64,000 nucleotides of DNA from an uncultured Erysipelotrichaceae bacterium (GCA_900315885.1 ONAT01000005.1:1-64000); one strand, 5' to 3'. Shown: positions 24,758-32,738, numbered from the stretch's first letter. The notes: a model not told the origin generated them from the letters alone. Numbers and translations are program-made.

Positions 24758-25694
24758 CATTAGCGATACTCTTTGCTTTTTCAGCGCCACGATTTAAAAC
24801 TTCATCAACATAATTTGAAGCAATAATTTCTTGGTAACGCTTTTGGAATGGCTCAATTTCTTCAATAACTGCATCAGCGACAGCTTTTTTGAATGTGCCA
24901 TAATTTGCTCCTTCAAATTCTTTTTCGGCCTCAGGAATGGTTATATTCTTTAAAGAAGCGTATATTGTTAGTAAATTGGAGATACCAGGCTTGTTTTCAA
25001 CATCATATATTACGACTGATTCACTATCGGTAACCGCGGACATGATTTTTTTACGAATTACTTTAGGGTCATCTTTTAAGAAAATATCACCTTTTTCGTC
25101 GGATTTAGACATTTTCTTTGTTGGATCAGAAAGAGACATAATTCTTGCTCCAACTTTAGTTACGACTGCTTTTGGCATAATGAGAGTATCACCATAACGG
25201 TGATTAAATCTTTTGGCTAAATCACGTGTTAATTCAACGTGTTGGATTTGGTCTTCACCAACTGGAACAATTGTTGCGTCGTAAAGCAAGATATCCGAGG
25301 CCATTAACACTGGATAAGCAAAAAGGCCTAAACCGATTTTCTCTTTGTTTAATTTTTGACTTTTATCTTTAAATTGTGTCATACGAGAAAGCTCACCCAT
25401 GTATAAGAAGTTTTGCATAATGGCGTTTAATTCTGCGTGTGCGGAGACATGAGACTGTAAAAATATATTGCATTTATTTGGGTCAAGACCTGCGGCTAAA
25501 TAAAAAGCGGCAATATCTCTGCTATTGGTTTTTAATTCAAGAGGATCTATTGGTAAAGTTAAAGCGTGTAAATCGGCAATAAAGATAAAACATTCGCCTT
25601 GTTCTTGAAAGTTTTTAAAATTTCTTAAAGCACCAATGTAATTGCCTAAAGTTAGTTTTCCTGTTGGCTTAATGCCACTTAATATTCTTTCCAT
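24717..25694 (-). CDS. trpS: Tryptophanyl-tRNA synthetase
   Basis: Charges tRNA-Trp; cytosolic class Ic synthetase. 325 aa, the usual bacterial size. The HIGH-like signature is in KPTGKLTLGNYIGALRNF and the KMSKS loop is in DPTKKMSKSDEKGD. The tryptophan pocket segment GLDPNKCNIFLQSHV and YPVLMASDILLYDA are intact. The start MERILSGIKPTG at 25694 is preceded by GGAGGTCATC; no T-box or leader structure is visible upstream. The end overlaps a convergent small membrane protein gene. Confidence 0.95.
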   Translation of the reverse strand: MERILSGIKPTGKLTLGNYIGALRNFKNFQEQGECFIFIADLHALTLPIDPLELKTNSRDIAAFYLAAGLDPNKCNIFLQSHVSAHAELNAIMQNFLYMGELSRMTQFKDKSQKLNKEKIGLGLFAYPVLMASDILLYDATIVPVGEDQIQHVELTRDLAKRFNHRYGDTLIMPKAVVTKVGARIMSLSDPTKKMSKSDEKGDIFLKDDPKVIRKKIMSAVTDSESVVIYDVENKPGISNLLTIYASLKNITIPEAEKEFEGANYGTFKKAVADAVIEEIEPFQKRYQEIIASNYVDEVLNRGAEKAKSIANATLKRVHDVVGLL

Positions 25695-25803
25695 TATGAT
25701 GACCTCCACAATATTAATAAAATTATATTCTAAGCGTTATTTAAAGTCAATTTTTAAAAAGTTGAGCAAATAAGCACCAAAAAGCAAAATAATTGTTGTC
25801 TAT

Positions 25804-25829
25804 TTGTTATTTTGTTATTAAAATAACAA
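25804..25829 (+). promoter_or_regulatory. 10-bp perfect palindrome in front of the Spx-like gene
   Basis: TTGTTATTTT (25804-25813) and AAAATAACAA (25820-25829) around a six-base spacer, 19 bases before the start codon and adjacent to the ribosome site. It may be a regulator site or an RNA hairpin that affects translation of the Spx-like protein. Confidence 0.5.
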
Positions 25830-25848
25830 TGCGAGAGGAGCGATAAGA

Positions 25849-26283
25849 ATGATTAAGGTTTACACTTCCCCAAGCTGTTCATCTTGCCACAAGGTGAAAA
25901 ATTGGTTTACGGAACATAAAATTCCTTATAAAGAAAGAAGCATCTTTTCCGCTGCATTTAATGAAAAAGATGTCTATGAAATATTAAGCAAATCAGAAAA
26001 TGGTACGGAAGATATCATTTCTAAAAAATCAAAAATAATTAAAGAAGGTAATTACGATATTGATAAAATGTCGACAAGCCAACTTGTAAAATTTATTCTT
26101 GATAATCCAACTGTCTTAAAACGACCAATTATTGTTGATGATTCAAAAATTCAAATCGGTTATAATGCTGAAGAAATTCGTGCATTTATTCCAGAAGAAG
26201 TTCGGCTCCTTGCTCGTCTAGCATGTGCTAAAGATTTGTGTAAAAAATACGAATCTTGTGAGCATAAAAAAGATTATGAATAA
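25849..26283 (+). CDS. spx: Spx/ArsC-family redox regulator
   Basis: Binds the RNA polymerase alpha subunit and redirects transcription under disulfide stress in Bacillus. 144 aa, slightly longer than B. subtilis Spx (131). The redox switch CSSC is at residues 10-13 (YTSPSCSSCHKVKNWF). The ArsC fold segments follow: LKRPIIVDDSKIQIGYNAEE and RLLARLACAKDLC. Extra cysteines (residues ~126-137) lie in the C-terminal tail. A palindrome precedes the gene and a bidirectional terminator follows. It could instead be an arsenate-reductase-like protein, but the CxxC and the RxLARxA tail favour Spx. Confidence 0.85.
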   Translation: MIKVYTSPSCSSCHKVKNWFTEHKIPYKERSIFSAAFNEKDVYEILSKSENGTEDIISKKSKIIKEGNYDIDKMSTSQLVKFILDNPTVLKRPIIVDDSKIQIGYNAEEIRAFIPEEVRLLARLACAKDLCKKYESCEHKKDYE

Positions 26284-26310
26284 AAAGAATAGAGCGGATC
26301 TATTCTTTTT
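26282..26310. terminator. Bidirectional terminator between spx and CYTH genes
   Basis: AAAAAGAATAGA (26282-26293) and TCTATTCTTTTT (26299-26310) pair perfectly around GCGGA, with T runs in both directions. It covers the stop codon of the minus-strand CYTH gene. Confidence 0.85.
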
Positions 26311-26872
26311 TTATCGTCATAAGTGTGCGTTTATGTTTAGTTATTTTATTAAATTCTGTAAAAGTAATGTTATTGTTTTTTAGTATGTCTTTTAAGAACT
26401 CTTCAGCAGTTTCTTTTGAAGTGCTTTCTACTTCGAGTTCGTAATCAACGTGATTATTATAATAACTCTTATCAAGACATATAATGTGAGGAGTAATTTT
26501 ACATTCCATTCTTATAGTTTTTAACGATCCGACAATATGTAAGTTATTTATTCTATACGTTAAAGAGTTAGTTATTTCATTTTGAATGTCTTTTGAATTA
26601 AGATAAGTGTTAAATTGTTCTTCACTTAACGTAGTAGTGGTTTCCTTTATTCCTTCTTTAAGAGGAGTTTTAAGTGTCATTTCATAGTATTTTTGTGTTG
26701 CGCGTATTCTTAAGCCTAAACCAAGTTTATGTAACTCTAAGTTATCATTATCAATGTAATAATTCGTTTGTGTAATCTTATCAGGATTAAACTTGATTAG
26801 AGCATTTAAAAGTTTTTCATATTCACTTTCGCTTAGTAATACTTTTGCTTCATATTCCATACTATTTTGCAT
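26300..26872 (-). CDS. CYTH-domain protein (inorganic triphosphatase-like)
   Basis: Cytosolic triphosphate-tunnel enzyme family, 190 aa; members hydrolyse inorganic triphosphate, thiamine triphosphate or act in nucleotide signalling. The signature ExExK is EYEAK near the N terminus. Other tunnel residues are visible: LGLGLRIRATQKYYEMTLKT, IRMECKI, VDYELEVES. The start at 26872 lies about ten bases from GGAGA; an ATG four codons later is also possible. It is divergent from nadK. In Bacillus the CYTH gene yjbK also lies close to nadK (yjbN), with relA-like yjbM between; the relA-like gene is missing here. Confidence 0.85.
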   Translation of the reverse strand: MQNSMEYEAKVLLSESEYEKLLNALIKFNPDKITQTNYYIDNDNLELHKLGLGLRIRATQKYYEMTLKTPLKEGIKETTTTLSEEQFNTYLNSKDIQNEITNSLTYRINNLHIVGSLKTIRMECKITPHIICLDKSYYNNHVDYELEVESTSKETAEEFLKDILKNNNITFTEFNKITKHKRTLMTIKKE

Positions 26873-26943
26873 TGACTTTCATCTCCTAAAAAACTTATTA
26901 TTATGATACAATAATAAAAAAGAAGAATAAAGAGGCGATGACT

Positions 26944-27741
26944 TTGAAATACAGTATATGTTTTAAAAAAGAAGCAATTACAGAGATGTACATTGATAGT
27001 TTTAAAAAGAGACTTTCAAAAGATGGTTTTGTCTATGATGAAGAGAATCCAGATTATGTGTTTTTTCTAGGTGGAGATGGAACTTTTTTAAGGTCGGTTC
27101 ATAAGTATATAGATATTGTTAATAGAATTAAATTTGTAGGCTTAAATGCGGGAACACTAGGATTTTTCTTAGACTATTCCACAAGAGACATTGATAATCT
27201 AATTAACGATTTACTTAGTGGTAATGTTTTAGAAACAACATATCCATTGTTGCAGGCAACGGTGATTTCTAAAAAAGAAACTCGCCAAATATACGCAGTA
27301 AATGAAGTGCGTATTGAAAATCCTTTTAAATCATTAGTTTGTGATGTATCAATTAACGAACATAAGTTAGAAACTTTTGCGGGCAATGGCTTAATTGTTG
27401 CTTCTTCACTTGGAAGCTCGGCTTATAACAAATCTTTAGGTGGAGCGGTGATAGAGCATAATTTACCTCTTTTAGAGATAAGTGAAATTGCATCTATTCA
27501 AAATAATGCATATCGTTCATTAGCCTCTAGTTTAGTCGTGGGTGGCGATAGAGTTATTTCATTCTTTGGCAAACTTGATGAAGTAGTAATAGGTTATGAC
27601 CATGAACTAATTAAAGACATGCGTCGTGTGAATGAAATAAAAATAACTTTATCAGACAAAAAAATTACACTCATTCGTAAAGTTGATCATAACTACATTG
27701 ATGTTTTAAGAAAAGCTTTCATTATAGATAAGGAGTTATAA
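26944..27741 (+). CDS. nadK: NAD kinase
   Basis: Phosphorylates NAD to NADP; cytosolic. 265 aa, normal for the Gram-positive form. The catalytic GGDGT motif is in FFLGGDGTFLRSV and the family NAGTLGFFLDY and NEVRIENPF segments follow, with the C-terminal beta-sandwich containing GSSAYNKSLGGAV. I prefer the TTG at 26944 because AGAGG lies eight bases before it and the product then starts MKYSICFKK like homologues; an ATG at 26938 sits only two bases from that site. Followed after two bases by the EIIB-like gene. Confidence 0.9.
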   Translation: MKYSICFKKEAITEMYIDSFKKRLSKDGFVYDEENPDYVFFLGGDGTFLRSVHKYIDIVNRIKFVGLNAGTLGFFLDYSTRDIDNLINDLLSGNVLETTYPLLQATVISKKETRQIYAVNEVRIENPFKSLVCDVSINEHKLETFAGNGLIVASSLGSSAYNKSLGGAVIEHNLPLLEISEIASIQNNAYRSLASSLVVGGDRVISFFGKLDEVVIGYDHELIKDMRRVNEIKITLSDKKITLIRKVDHNYIDVLRKAFIIDKEL

Positions 27742-27743
27742 AC

Positions 27744-28109
27744 ATGATTCATTTAGATTTTGTTAATTTTATTCGTGAAAATGCATTCTATATCGTTTTA
27801 GCGTTAGTAATTATTATTGCTATTATCGTGACGATTTTACTAGTGCGTAACAATAAGAAAAAGGCTCAAAGCGCGAATGATACTTTATTTAACAGCTTAT
27901 TAGAGGCTCTAGGAGGAAAAGATAACATCTTATCTTTATCTGCGAAAATGTCAAGACTTACAGTTTCTTTAAAAAATGAAGATTTGCTTGATGTTAATAA
28001 AGTTAAGGAATTAGGTGTGACAAGAATTTTAAGAATGTCTAAAAAAATTATCTTACTAATTGGACAACAAGCATCAGAAATAGAAAAGAAGTTTAAAAGC
28101 GACAATTAA
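27744..28109 (+). CDS. Membrane-anchored PTS EIIB-like protein without the phosphocysteine
   Basis: A single membrane helix (about residues 16-34) followed by one domain resembling glucose-type PTS EIIB: LGGKDNILSLSAKMSRLTVS then DVNKVKELGVTRIL and IGQQASEI. In active EIIB the motif is LDACxTRLR with the phosphorylated Cys; here the aligned position is Lys (SAKMSRL), so phosphotransfer is not possible. 121 aa. It follows nadK by two bases, with AAGGAGT as its ribosome site, and ends in a terminator. Probably a sensor or scaffold protein. The EIIB relation is recognised from the motif pattern only. Confidence 0.7.
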   Translation: MIHLDFVNFIRENAFYIVLALVIIIAIIVTILLVRNNKKKAQSANDTLFNSLLEALGGKDNILSLSAKMSRLTVSLKNEDLLDVNKVKELGVTRILRMSKKIILLIGQQASEIEKKFKSDN

Positions 28110-28119
28110 TGTCGCTTTT
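28095..28119. terminator. Terminator after the nadK operon
   Basis: AAAAGCGAC (28095-28103) and GTCGCTTTT (28111-28119) pair around AATTAAT, with A and T runs on either side, so it can serve both convergent genes. It overlaps the end of the upstream coding sequence. Confidence 0.8.
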
Positions 28120-28126
28120 TAAATCG

Positions 28127-28483
28127 TTAATCGTTTAAATTTGGATAATATGGATTAGTGTATTGTGGATTTGAGTATTCCGTTTTTGGGTATGGTTGAT
28201 TGCTATATTGTGAACTTCCATAAGGCTTAGTGGAGTATTGTTGGGCACCATATTGATTTGGTATTTGATTTTGATATGTTGGTTGATAATTATATGTTTG
28301 ATTTGTCGAATATGTTTGATTAGGTATTTGATAATAATAAGGAACAGGAGTGTAATACATTGGGCCTTGTTGATAATTAGGATATAAAGGCCCCTTGGTT
28401 GGGGCGAATAATCCTCCCACTAAAAGACCACCGACAAAAGGTAAGAAAGGACCAACAACACGAGGTTCATTATAATAATTCAT
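28127..28483 (-). CDS. Tyr/Pro/Gln/Asn-rich spore-coat-like small protein
   Basis: 118 aa. The N terminus has a short hydrophobic Gly-rich segment (GPFLPFVGGLLVGGLFAP) followed by a low-complexity tail of Tyr, Pro, Gln, Asn and Ser (YQIPNQTYSTNQTYNYQPTY...), with tandem SNPQYTNPYYP-like units. Such tails and the VGGLLVGGLF opening are typical of small coat or exosporium-associated proteins of Firmicutes; no enzyme motif is present. The start follows GGAGGA. Its upstream region carries AC-N16-CATAAAATG, the pattern shared by three other coat-like genes here. The coat assignment is inferred from composition and promoter pattern. Confidence 0.6.
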   Translation of the reverse strand: MNYYNEPRVVGPFLPFVGGLLVGGLFAPTKGPLYPNYQQGPMYYTPVPYYYQIPNQTYSTNQTYNYQPTYQNQIPNQYGAQQYSTKPYGSSQYSNQPYPKTEYSNPQYTNPYYPNLND

Positions 28484-28500
28484 AAAAAATCCTCCTAGTT

Positions 28501-28527
28501 CATTTTATGAAACAAGAAGGATTTGGT
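28501..28527 (-). promoter_or_regulatory. Candidate mother-cell sigma (sigma-K/E-like) promoter
   Basis: On the minus strand AC (28527-28526), 16 bases, then CATAAAATG (28509-28501), followed at once by the ribosome site of the coat-like gene. Sigma-K consensus is AC-N16/17-CATA-N3-TA; here the last base is G. Confidence 0.45.
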
Positions 28528-28533
28528 TAAAAA

Positions 28534-29073
28534 TTAAAGGTAATTCTTCATTTCTTCAATAGGTAAGCCCATAACGTTATAATAGCTACCATCAATTTTT
28601 TTAATTAATGGAAAATTCTTATCTTGAATGCCATATGCACCTGCTTTATCTAATGGCGATTTTGTGGCAATATAAGCACTAATTAATTCATCAGTTAATT
28701 CGTTAAAATAAACTTTTGTTAAGACTGATTTTGTAATGCATTTATCTTGGGACATAATGGTAAACCCAGTTACAACATCATGTACATTATTTGATAATTC
28801 TTTAAGCATGCGGAAGGCATCTTGCTCGTCTTTTGGCTTGCCAAGAATTTCATTATTTAAAATAACAATTGTATCCGCGGCAATAACAGTTGCGTCAGGA
28901 TGCTTCTTAAATATTGCTTTCGCTTTAAGATAAGATAATTTTTCACTTAATTTATAAGGCGTTTCTTTGATTTTGCTCTCGTCGACATTTGATACTTCAA
29001 CAATGAAGTTAGGAATAAGCATTTTTAATAATTCGTTACGGCGAGGAGATTTAGAGGCTAAGATATAATACAT
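28534..29073 (-). CDS. maf: Maf-family nucleotide pyrophosphatase
   Basis: House-cleaning enzyme that hydrolyses non-canonical or methylated nucleoside triphosphates; linked to septum formation. 179 aa. The N-terminal signature SKSPRRNELLKM, the TVIAADTIV motif with catalytic Asp, GKPKDEQDAFRML and the C-terminal GSYYNVMGLPIEEM are all conserved. The gene starts one base after the RNase J stop, so it is translated from the same message. Confidence 0.93.
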   Translation of the reverse strand: MYYILASKSPRRNELLKMLIPNFIVEVSNVDESKIKETPYKLSEKLSYLKAKAIFKKHPDATVIAADTIVILNNEILGKPKDEQDAFRMLKELSNNVHDVVTGFTIMSQDKCITKSVLTKVYFNELTDELISAYIATKSPLDKAGAYGIQDKNFPLIKKIDGSYYNVMGLPIEEMKNYL

Positions 29074-29074
29074 T

Positions 29075-30760
29075 TTAGTTATTCTTATTCATGATTACGG
29101 GAATAATCATTGGTCTCCTTTGTGTTTTCTTGAAGAAGAAGATAGATAATTGACTCTTAATGACGTTCTTTAAATCAGAAAATTTAACTTTTTCTTTCAT
29201 TAAATCATCTAACACTAATTGGACATAGTTTTCAGCTTGACCAATTAAATTATCGTGTCCATAAGTGTAGACAAATCCACGAGTGTAAATTTTTGGGGCT
29301 TGCATTAAGCGATTATTTTTAGAATCTAACACTAATAAAACAGCGACCATGCCATCGTTATATAAAATATCACGGTCATTAATGACAGCGCGGCACACAC
29401 CAGAGACATCATTACCATCAATAAATACATCATCAGCTTGAATGTGTGGTCCTTCTGTTACTTTATGATTCTTTAATTCTAAAACATCACCATTTCCTAA
29501 AATGAAGGTGTTTTCGCGAGGAATACCTAATGACACCGCAATATCAGTATGAATTTTTAACATACGATACTCACCATGAACTGGCATAAAATATTTTGGC
29601 TTAAATAATTTTAATGCAAGTCTTAATTCTTGCTTTGAAGGGTGTCCAGAACTATGTAATGATAAGAATACTGAATTAGTTAAAACATTGGCGCCTGCTT
29701 TAGTAAGGGTGTTTACAACACGATCAATGCTTGCTCCGTTTCCAGGAATTGGAGAAGATGAGAAGACAACTGTGTCACCAGGAATAATTCTTAATGTTTT
29801 ATGTTCACCGTTAGCGATTCTTGCTAAAGCCGCCATCGCCTCACCTTGACTACCAGTACATAGAATTGTGGTTTCTTCAGCTTTTATTGATTTAAGATTT
29901 TCAGCTCTTACTAAAGATGCATCAGGAATATGAATATAACCAAAGTTTCTAGCTGTTTCTACAGCGTTTTCCATAGAACGACCAATAATGACTATTTTAC
30001 GATTGTGAGCAACACTAGCTTCGACAATTTGTTGGATACGTGAAATATTACTTGAGAATGTTGAGACGATTAATCGTCCAGGAGCATTTCTAAAAACTTC
30101 ATTAATTGAATTAATAACATTAGTTTCAGAAGGAGTGTAGCCTTCGATTTCTGCATTTGTGGAATCAGACATTAAAATGTCGACACCTTCAGTTCCTAAT
30201 TTGGCCATTTTACCTAAATTAATATCTGGTCCAACAGGTGTTAAATCGATTTTGAAGTCACCAGTTGTGACTATGCGGCCTTCACTAGTGTCAACACAAA
30301 TTCCAAATGAATCAGGAATGGAGTGTGTTACTTGGAAAAATTGGACAACAAAGGAATCTCCTACTTTAATAAAATCATTCTCAGTATATTCCACAATATT
30401 TACGCGCTCGCGGATATGCATTTCATCTAATTTGTGACGTATTAATGCTGCCGCAAGTTTTGGCGCATAAATAATAGGAACAAAGATGTTTTGAATTAAA
30501 AAAGGAATTCCTCCAATATGGTCTTCGTGACCATGAGTAATAAACAAAGCTTTAACTTTTGTGCTGTTGTTTTTTAAATGAGTATAATCTGGTATAACGT
30601 AGTCGACACCAGGTAAACCTTCTTCAGGGAATCTAATACCTGAATCAATAATAATTATGCTTTTTGCATCTTCGATGCAATACATATTCTTACCAACTTC
30701 TCCAAGCCCTCCGAGAGCGTAAATAGAAACTGGCAATTTTCGTGAAATCATCGCGGACAT
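29075..30760 (-). CDS. rnj: Ribonuclease J
   Basis: Metallo-beta-lactamase/beta-CASP endo- and 5' exonuclease for mRNA decay and rRNA maturation. 561 aa. Metal motif THGHEDHIGG, beta-CASP segments (STFSSNISRIQQIVE, GRSMENA, CTGSQGEAMAAL) and the SLHSSGHPSKQEL and PVHGEYRML motifs are intact, as is the C-terminal domain. The start MSAMISRKLPVSIY at 30760 follows GGAGGC; an in-frame start ten codons earlier lacks such a site. The stop abuts maf. This window shows one copy; J1 and J2 cannot be told apart. Confidence 0.94.
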   Translation of the reverse strand: MSAMISRKLPVSIYALGGLGEVGKNMYCIEDAKSIIIIDSGIRFPEEGLPGVDYVIPDYTHLKNNSTKVKALFITHGHEDHIGGIPFLIQNIFVPIIYAPKLAAALIRHKLDEMHIRERVNIVEYTENDFIKVGDSFVVQFFQVTHSIPDSFGICVDTSEGRIVTTGDFKIDLTPVGPDINLGKMAKLGTEGVDILMSDSTNAEIEGYTPSETNVINSINEVFRNAPGRLIVSTFSSNISRIQQIVEASVAHNRKIVIIGRSMENAVETARNFGYIHIPDASLVRAENLKSIKAEETTILCTGSQGEAMAALARIANGEHKTLRIIPGDTVVFSSSPIPGNGASIDRVVNTLTKAGANVLTNSVFLSLHSSGHPSKQELRLALKLFKPKYFMPVHGEYRMLKIHTDIAVSLGIPRENTFILGNGDVLELKNHKVTEGPHIQADDVFIDGNDVSGVCRAVINDRDILYNDGMVAVLLVLDSKNNRLMQAPKIYTRGFVYTYGHDNLIGQAENYVQLVLDDLMKEKVKFSDLKNVIKSQLSIFFFKKTQRRPMIIPVIMNKNN

Positions 30761-30896
30761 TATATAGCCTCCTAAACAAATGTAACGCAAATAAAAATTC
30801 GTTGCTCATTCGAATAATTATGAGTTATCTTAATAAAACATAGTAATTATATATGGAAGTAGTATAAAAGTAAATAGAAAACAAAGAAAAAAATCA

Positions 30897-31439
30897 TTAT
30901 AATTCGACACTATTTTCCTCTTTTTTGAATGGGTTAATTTTATCAATATGGTCGTAATAAAGCACACCATTTAAATGGTCAATTTCATGTTGCAAAACGA
31001 TAGCTTCAAATCCTCGAGCGACAATAGTGACATCTTGCATTTTACTTGCATCAAAAGCCTTAATTGTGACTTTGTATGGGCGATAGACATATCCTTCATG
31101 ATCAACATCAACAGATAAACATCCTTCTCCCGAGTGAATGTAACAAGTTTTAATAGAGGATGCGACAATTTTAGGGTTTATAAGCATATGAAGAATTTCT
31201 TTATTATCTTCATCTTGATAATAGACAACAAGCATTCTTTTATTAACACCAACTTGTGGCGCAGCTAAACCAACGCCAGCACGCATATTGTGCTTTTTGG
31301 CATATTCATCATCTTGACTTTTTTTTAAATAATCAAGCATTTCATTTAATAATTTTAATTCTTTTTCACTTGCAGGCATATCCACTGCAATGCTTTTTTC
31401 TCTTAATGATTTTACATTATCTTTAACAATCTTTAACAT
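30897..31439 (-). CDS. def: Peptide deformylase (type 2)
   Basis: Removes the formyl group from new proteins. 180 aa, the length and insertions of the Gram-positive type 2 enzyme. Motif 1 is GVGLAAPQVG, motif 2 EGCLSV with the metal-binding Cys, and motif 3 HEIDHLNG with both His and the catalytic Glu. The ribosome site is GGTGATT, as for other native genes. Separated from RNase J by 136 bases. Confidence 0.95.
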   Translation of the reverse strand: MLKIVKDNVKSLREKSIAVDMPASEKELKLLNEMLDYLKKSQDDEYAKKHNMRAGVGLAAPQVGVNKRMLVVYYQDEDNKEILHMLINPKIVASSIKTCYIHSGEGCLSVDVDHEGYVYRPYKVTIKAFDASKMQDVTIVARGFEAIVLQHEIDHLNGVLYYDHIDKINPFKKEENSVEL

Positions 31440-31495
31440 AGTTAATCACCATGTAAGATTTTAGCATATTTTAAGAGTAAAAAAAAGGAGAGACG

Positions 31496-31675
31496 TTACA
31501 TCCCTCCGAAGCAACCATTGTTATTAAATCCACCAGTGCTACAACTGATAATAATTAGTAATAAGAAAATTACTAAGATTACGGCGAACACTCCCGCATA
31601 ACCATGATTGTTATTTGAAGGATAGGCATATGCATATCCGCCTGGATAGCCATAGTTTGGTCCGTAATTATACAT
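31496..31675 (-). CDS. YjcZ-like small sporulation-type membrane protein (59 aa)
   Basis: Short gene from ATG 31675 with a very strong AAGGAGG site. The product MYNYGPNYGYPGGYAYAYPS continues NNNHGYAGVFAVILVIFLLL, then a Cys/Gly/Asn-rich end (CSTGGFNNNGCFGG). A Gly/Tyr-rich head, one helix containing an FAVILVIFLLLIII core and a short C-terminal tail match the YjcZ/YczN family of tiny sporulation-associated proteins. Upstream lies AC-N16-CATATTATG, the pattern shared with other coat-like genes. The family call is from the hydrophobic pattern and composition. Confidence 0.65.
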   Translation of the reverse strand: MYNYGPNYGYPGGYAYAYPSNNNHGYAGVFAVILVIFLLLIIISCSTGGFNNNGCFGGM

Positions 31676-31695
31676 ACTAAACCTCCTTACTATTA

Positions 31696-31722
31696 CATAA
31701 TATGAGAAAACACAAAAAATGT
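31696..31722 (-). promoter_or_regulatory. Candidate mother-cell sigma (sigma-K/E-like) promoter
   Basis: Minus strand: AC (31722-31721), 16 bases, CATATTATG (31704-31696), then the ribosome site of the YjcZ-like gene. Confidence 0.45.
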
Positions 31723-31750
31723 TATTTGTTATTTATTCATGTTAATGAAT

Positions 31751-31777
31751 ACTTTTTGTTTTTAATTGCATATTCTA
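31751..31777 (+). promoter_or_regulatory. Candidate sigma-K/E-like promoter of ylbD
   Basis: AC (31751-31752), 16 bases, CATATTCTA (31769-31777): a full match to AC-N16-CATA-N3-TA. A TATAAT overlaps at 31776-31781, so a housekeeping promoter is also possible, although no good -35 accompanies it. Confidence 0.45.
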
Positions 31778-31790
31778 TAATGGTGATTTT

Positions 31791-32162
31791 ATGAATAAGT
31801 TAGAAGAATTTCGAGAATTTGCAAAAACTAAACCTATGTTAAAAGATTTGGTAGAGCAAGGAAAGTATACTTGGCAAGATTTATTTGAAAGATACGACAT
31901 ATATGGTCCAGAAGATGAACTTTTTAGTGATAAAAAAGAAGAAATAGAAGAAAGTTCGAAAAGCGAAAGCGAAGGAGAAAAAAAAGAAGGATTAGGATCA
32001 ATTCTTAATGCTTTGAATGGGTTTGATCCTGATAAGATTTCGGATGGCTTAAATGGTATGAAAAAGATATTAAATATTTTAAGTGAAGTAACAAAACCTG
32101 ATGAAGCACCGAAACTTTCTAAGCGAAAAGTATCACGACCATATCAAAGGAATGATGACTAA
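31791..32162 (+). CDS. ylbD: YlbD-like spore coat protein
   Basis: Homologous region of B. subtilis YlbD, a coat-associated protein. 123 aa. The N-terminal half FREFAKTKPMLKDLVEQGKY and TWQDLFERYDIYGPED matches the family xFKxFVxxHPxLxxEVRxGKxTWQxxYExW pattern. A Lys/Glu/Ser-rich linker and a helical segment (GLGSILNALNGFDPDKISDG) follow. It opens the ylbD-ylbE-ylbF run, two bases before ylbE, in the same order as in Bacillus. The ribosome site is GGTGATTTT. Confidence 0.8.
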   Translation: MNKLEEFREFAKTKPMLKDLVEQGKYTWQDLFERYDIYGPEDELFSDKKEEIEESSKSESEGEKKEGLGSILNALNGFDPDKISDGLNGMKKILNILSEVTKPDEAPKLSKRKVSRPYQRNDD

Positions 32163-32163
32163 T

Positions 32164-32373
32164 ATGCATAGTTCAGTTATAATAGAACTTAATAAGGATG
32201 AAGATTATTATGTCTTTTTAAGAGAAAAACCTTATTGGTATCGTCAATTATCGCGACATCCAGAGAGAATTGATGAATTTATTTCAGATTATAAAGTGAC
32301 AAGGAGAAAAAGAGTTATTGATAAAATTGAAGATTTATCAATGATTATGTCTTTAGCAAGGGAGTTAATGTAG
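32164..32373 (+). CDS. ylbE: YlbE-like protein
   Basis: Small cytosolic protein of unknown role, conserved in sporulating Bacilli. 69 aa from the ATG at 32164, whose upstream TAA belongs to ylbD (TAATATG). The family motif FLREKPYWYRQLSRHPERID matches YlbE FxREQPYWYRxLxRNP. An upstream in-frame ATG pair at 32152 sits too close to the AAAGGA site. Two bases separate it from ylbF. Position between ylbD and ylbF supports the call. Confidence 0.8.
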   Translation: MHSSVIIELNKDEDYYVFLREKPYWYRQLSRHPERIDEFISDYKVTRRKRVIDKIEDLSMIMSLARELM

Positions 32374-32375
32374 AA

Positions 32376-32738
32376 ATGAACGATGAACTATTAAAAGCAG
32401 CATATAAATTTAAAGAAACGATTGAAAATGATGAGCGTGTTACAGCTTTAAAAAAAGCCGAAAAAGAGATGGAAAACAGTGAAGAAGTTATGCGTCTAGC
32501 TTATGCTTTTTCTTGTGCTCAAGATGATTATAATGATACTTTGCGTCATTTCTCTATGGATTCTAAAGAAGCTCAAGACAAGCAACATAAACTTTATGAA
32601 ACAAAACTTGCTTTAGACTCACATCCGTTAGTGAAAGAATATAATAAGAAATATAAAAAAGTTCGTTTGATGTATGAAAAAATCCAAAAGGAAATTTTTA
32701 CTCCATTTAATTCTCATAATTGTAATGAAAAAAGGTAG
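32376..32738 (+). CDS. ylbF: YlbF/YmcA-family regulator
   Basis: In B. subtilis YlbF (RicF) forms a complex with YmcA and YaaT that promotes RNase Y-dependent mRNA maturation and helps Spo0A activation, competence and biofilm. 120 aa, nearly all helical (LLKAAYKFKETIENDERVTA, FSCAQDDYNDTLRHF, HPLVKEYNKKYKKVRLMYEK), typical of this family. It follows ylbE by two bases; ylbG, which lies next in Bacillus, is absent. A terminator overlaps its stop. Confidence 0.8.
   Translation: MNDELLKAAYKFKETIENDERVTALKKAEKEMENSEEVMRLAYAFSCAQDDYNDTLRHFSMDSKEAQDKQHKLYETKLALDSHPLVKEYNKKYKKVRLMYEKIQKEIFTPFNSHNCNEKR

Noticed and set aside
25695-25803. T-box leader before trpS
   Set aside because: The upstream gap is short and shows neither the T-box sequence nor a specifier hairpin.
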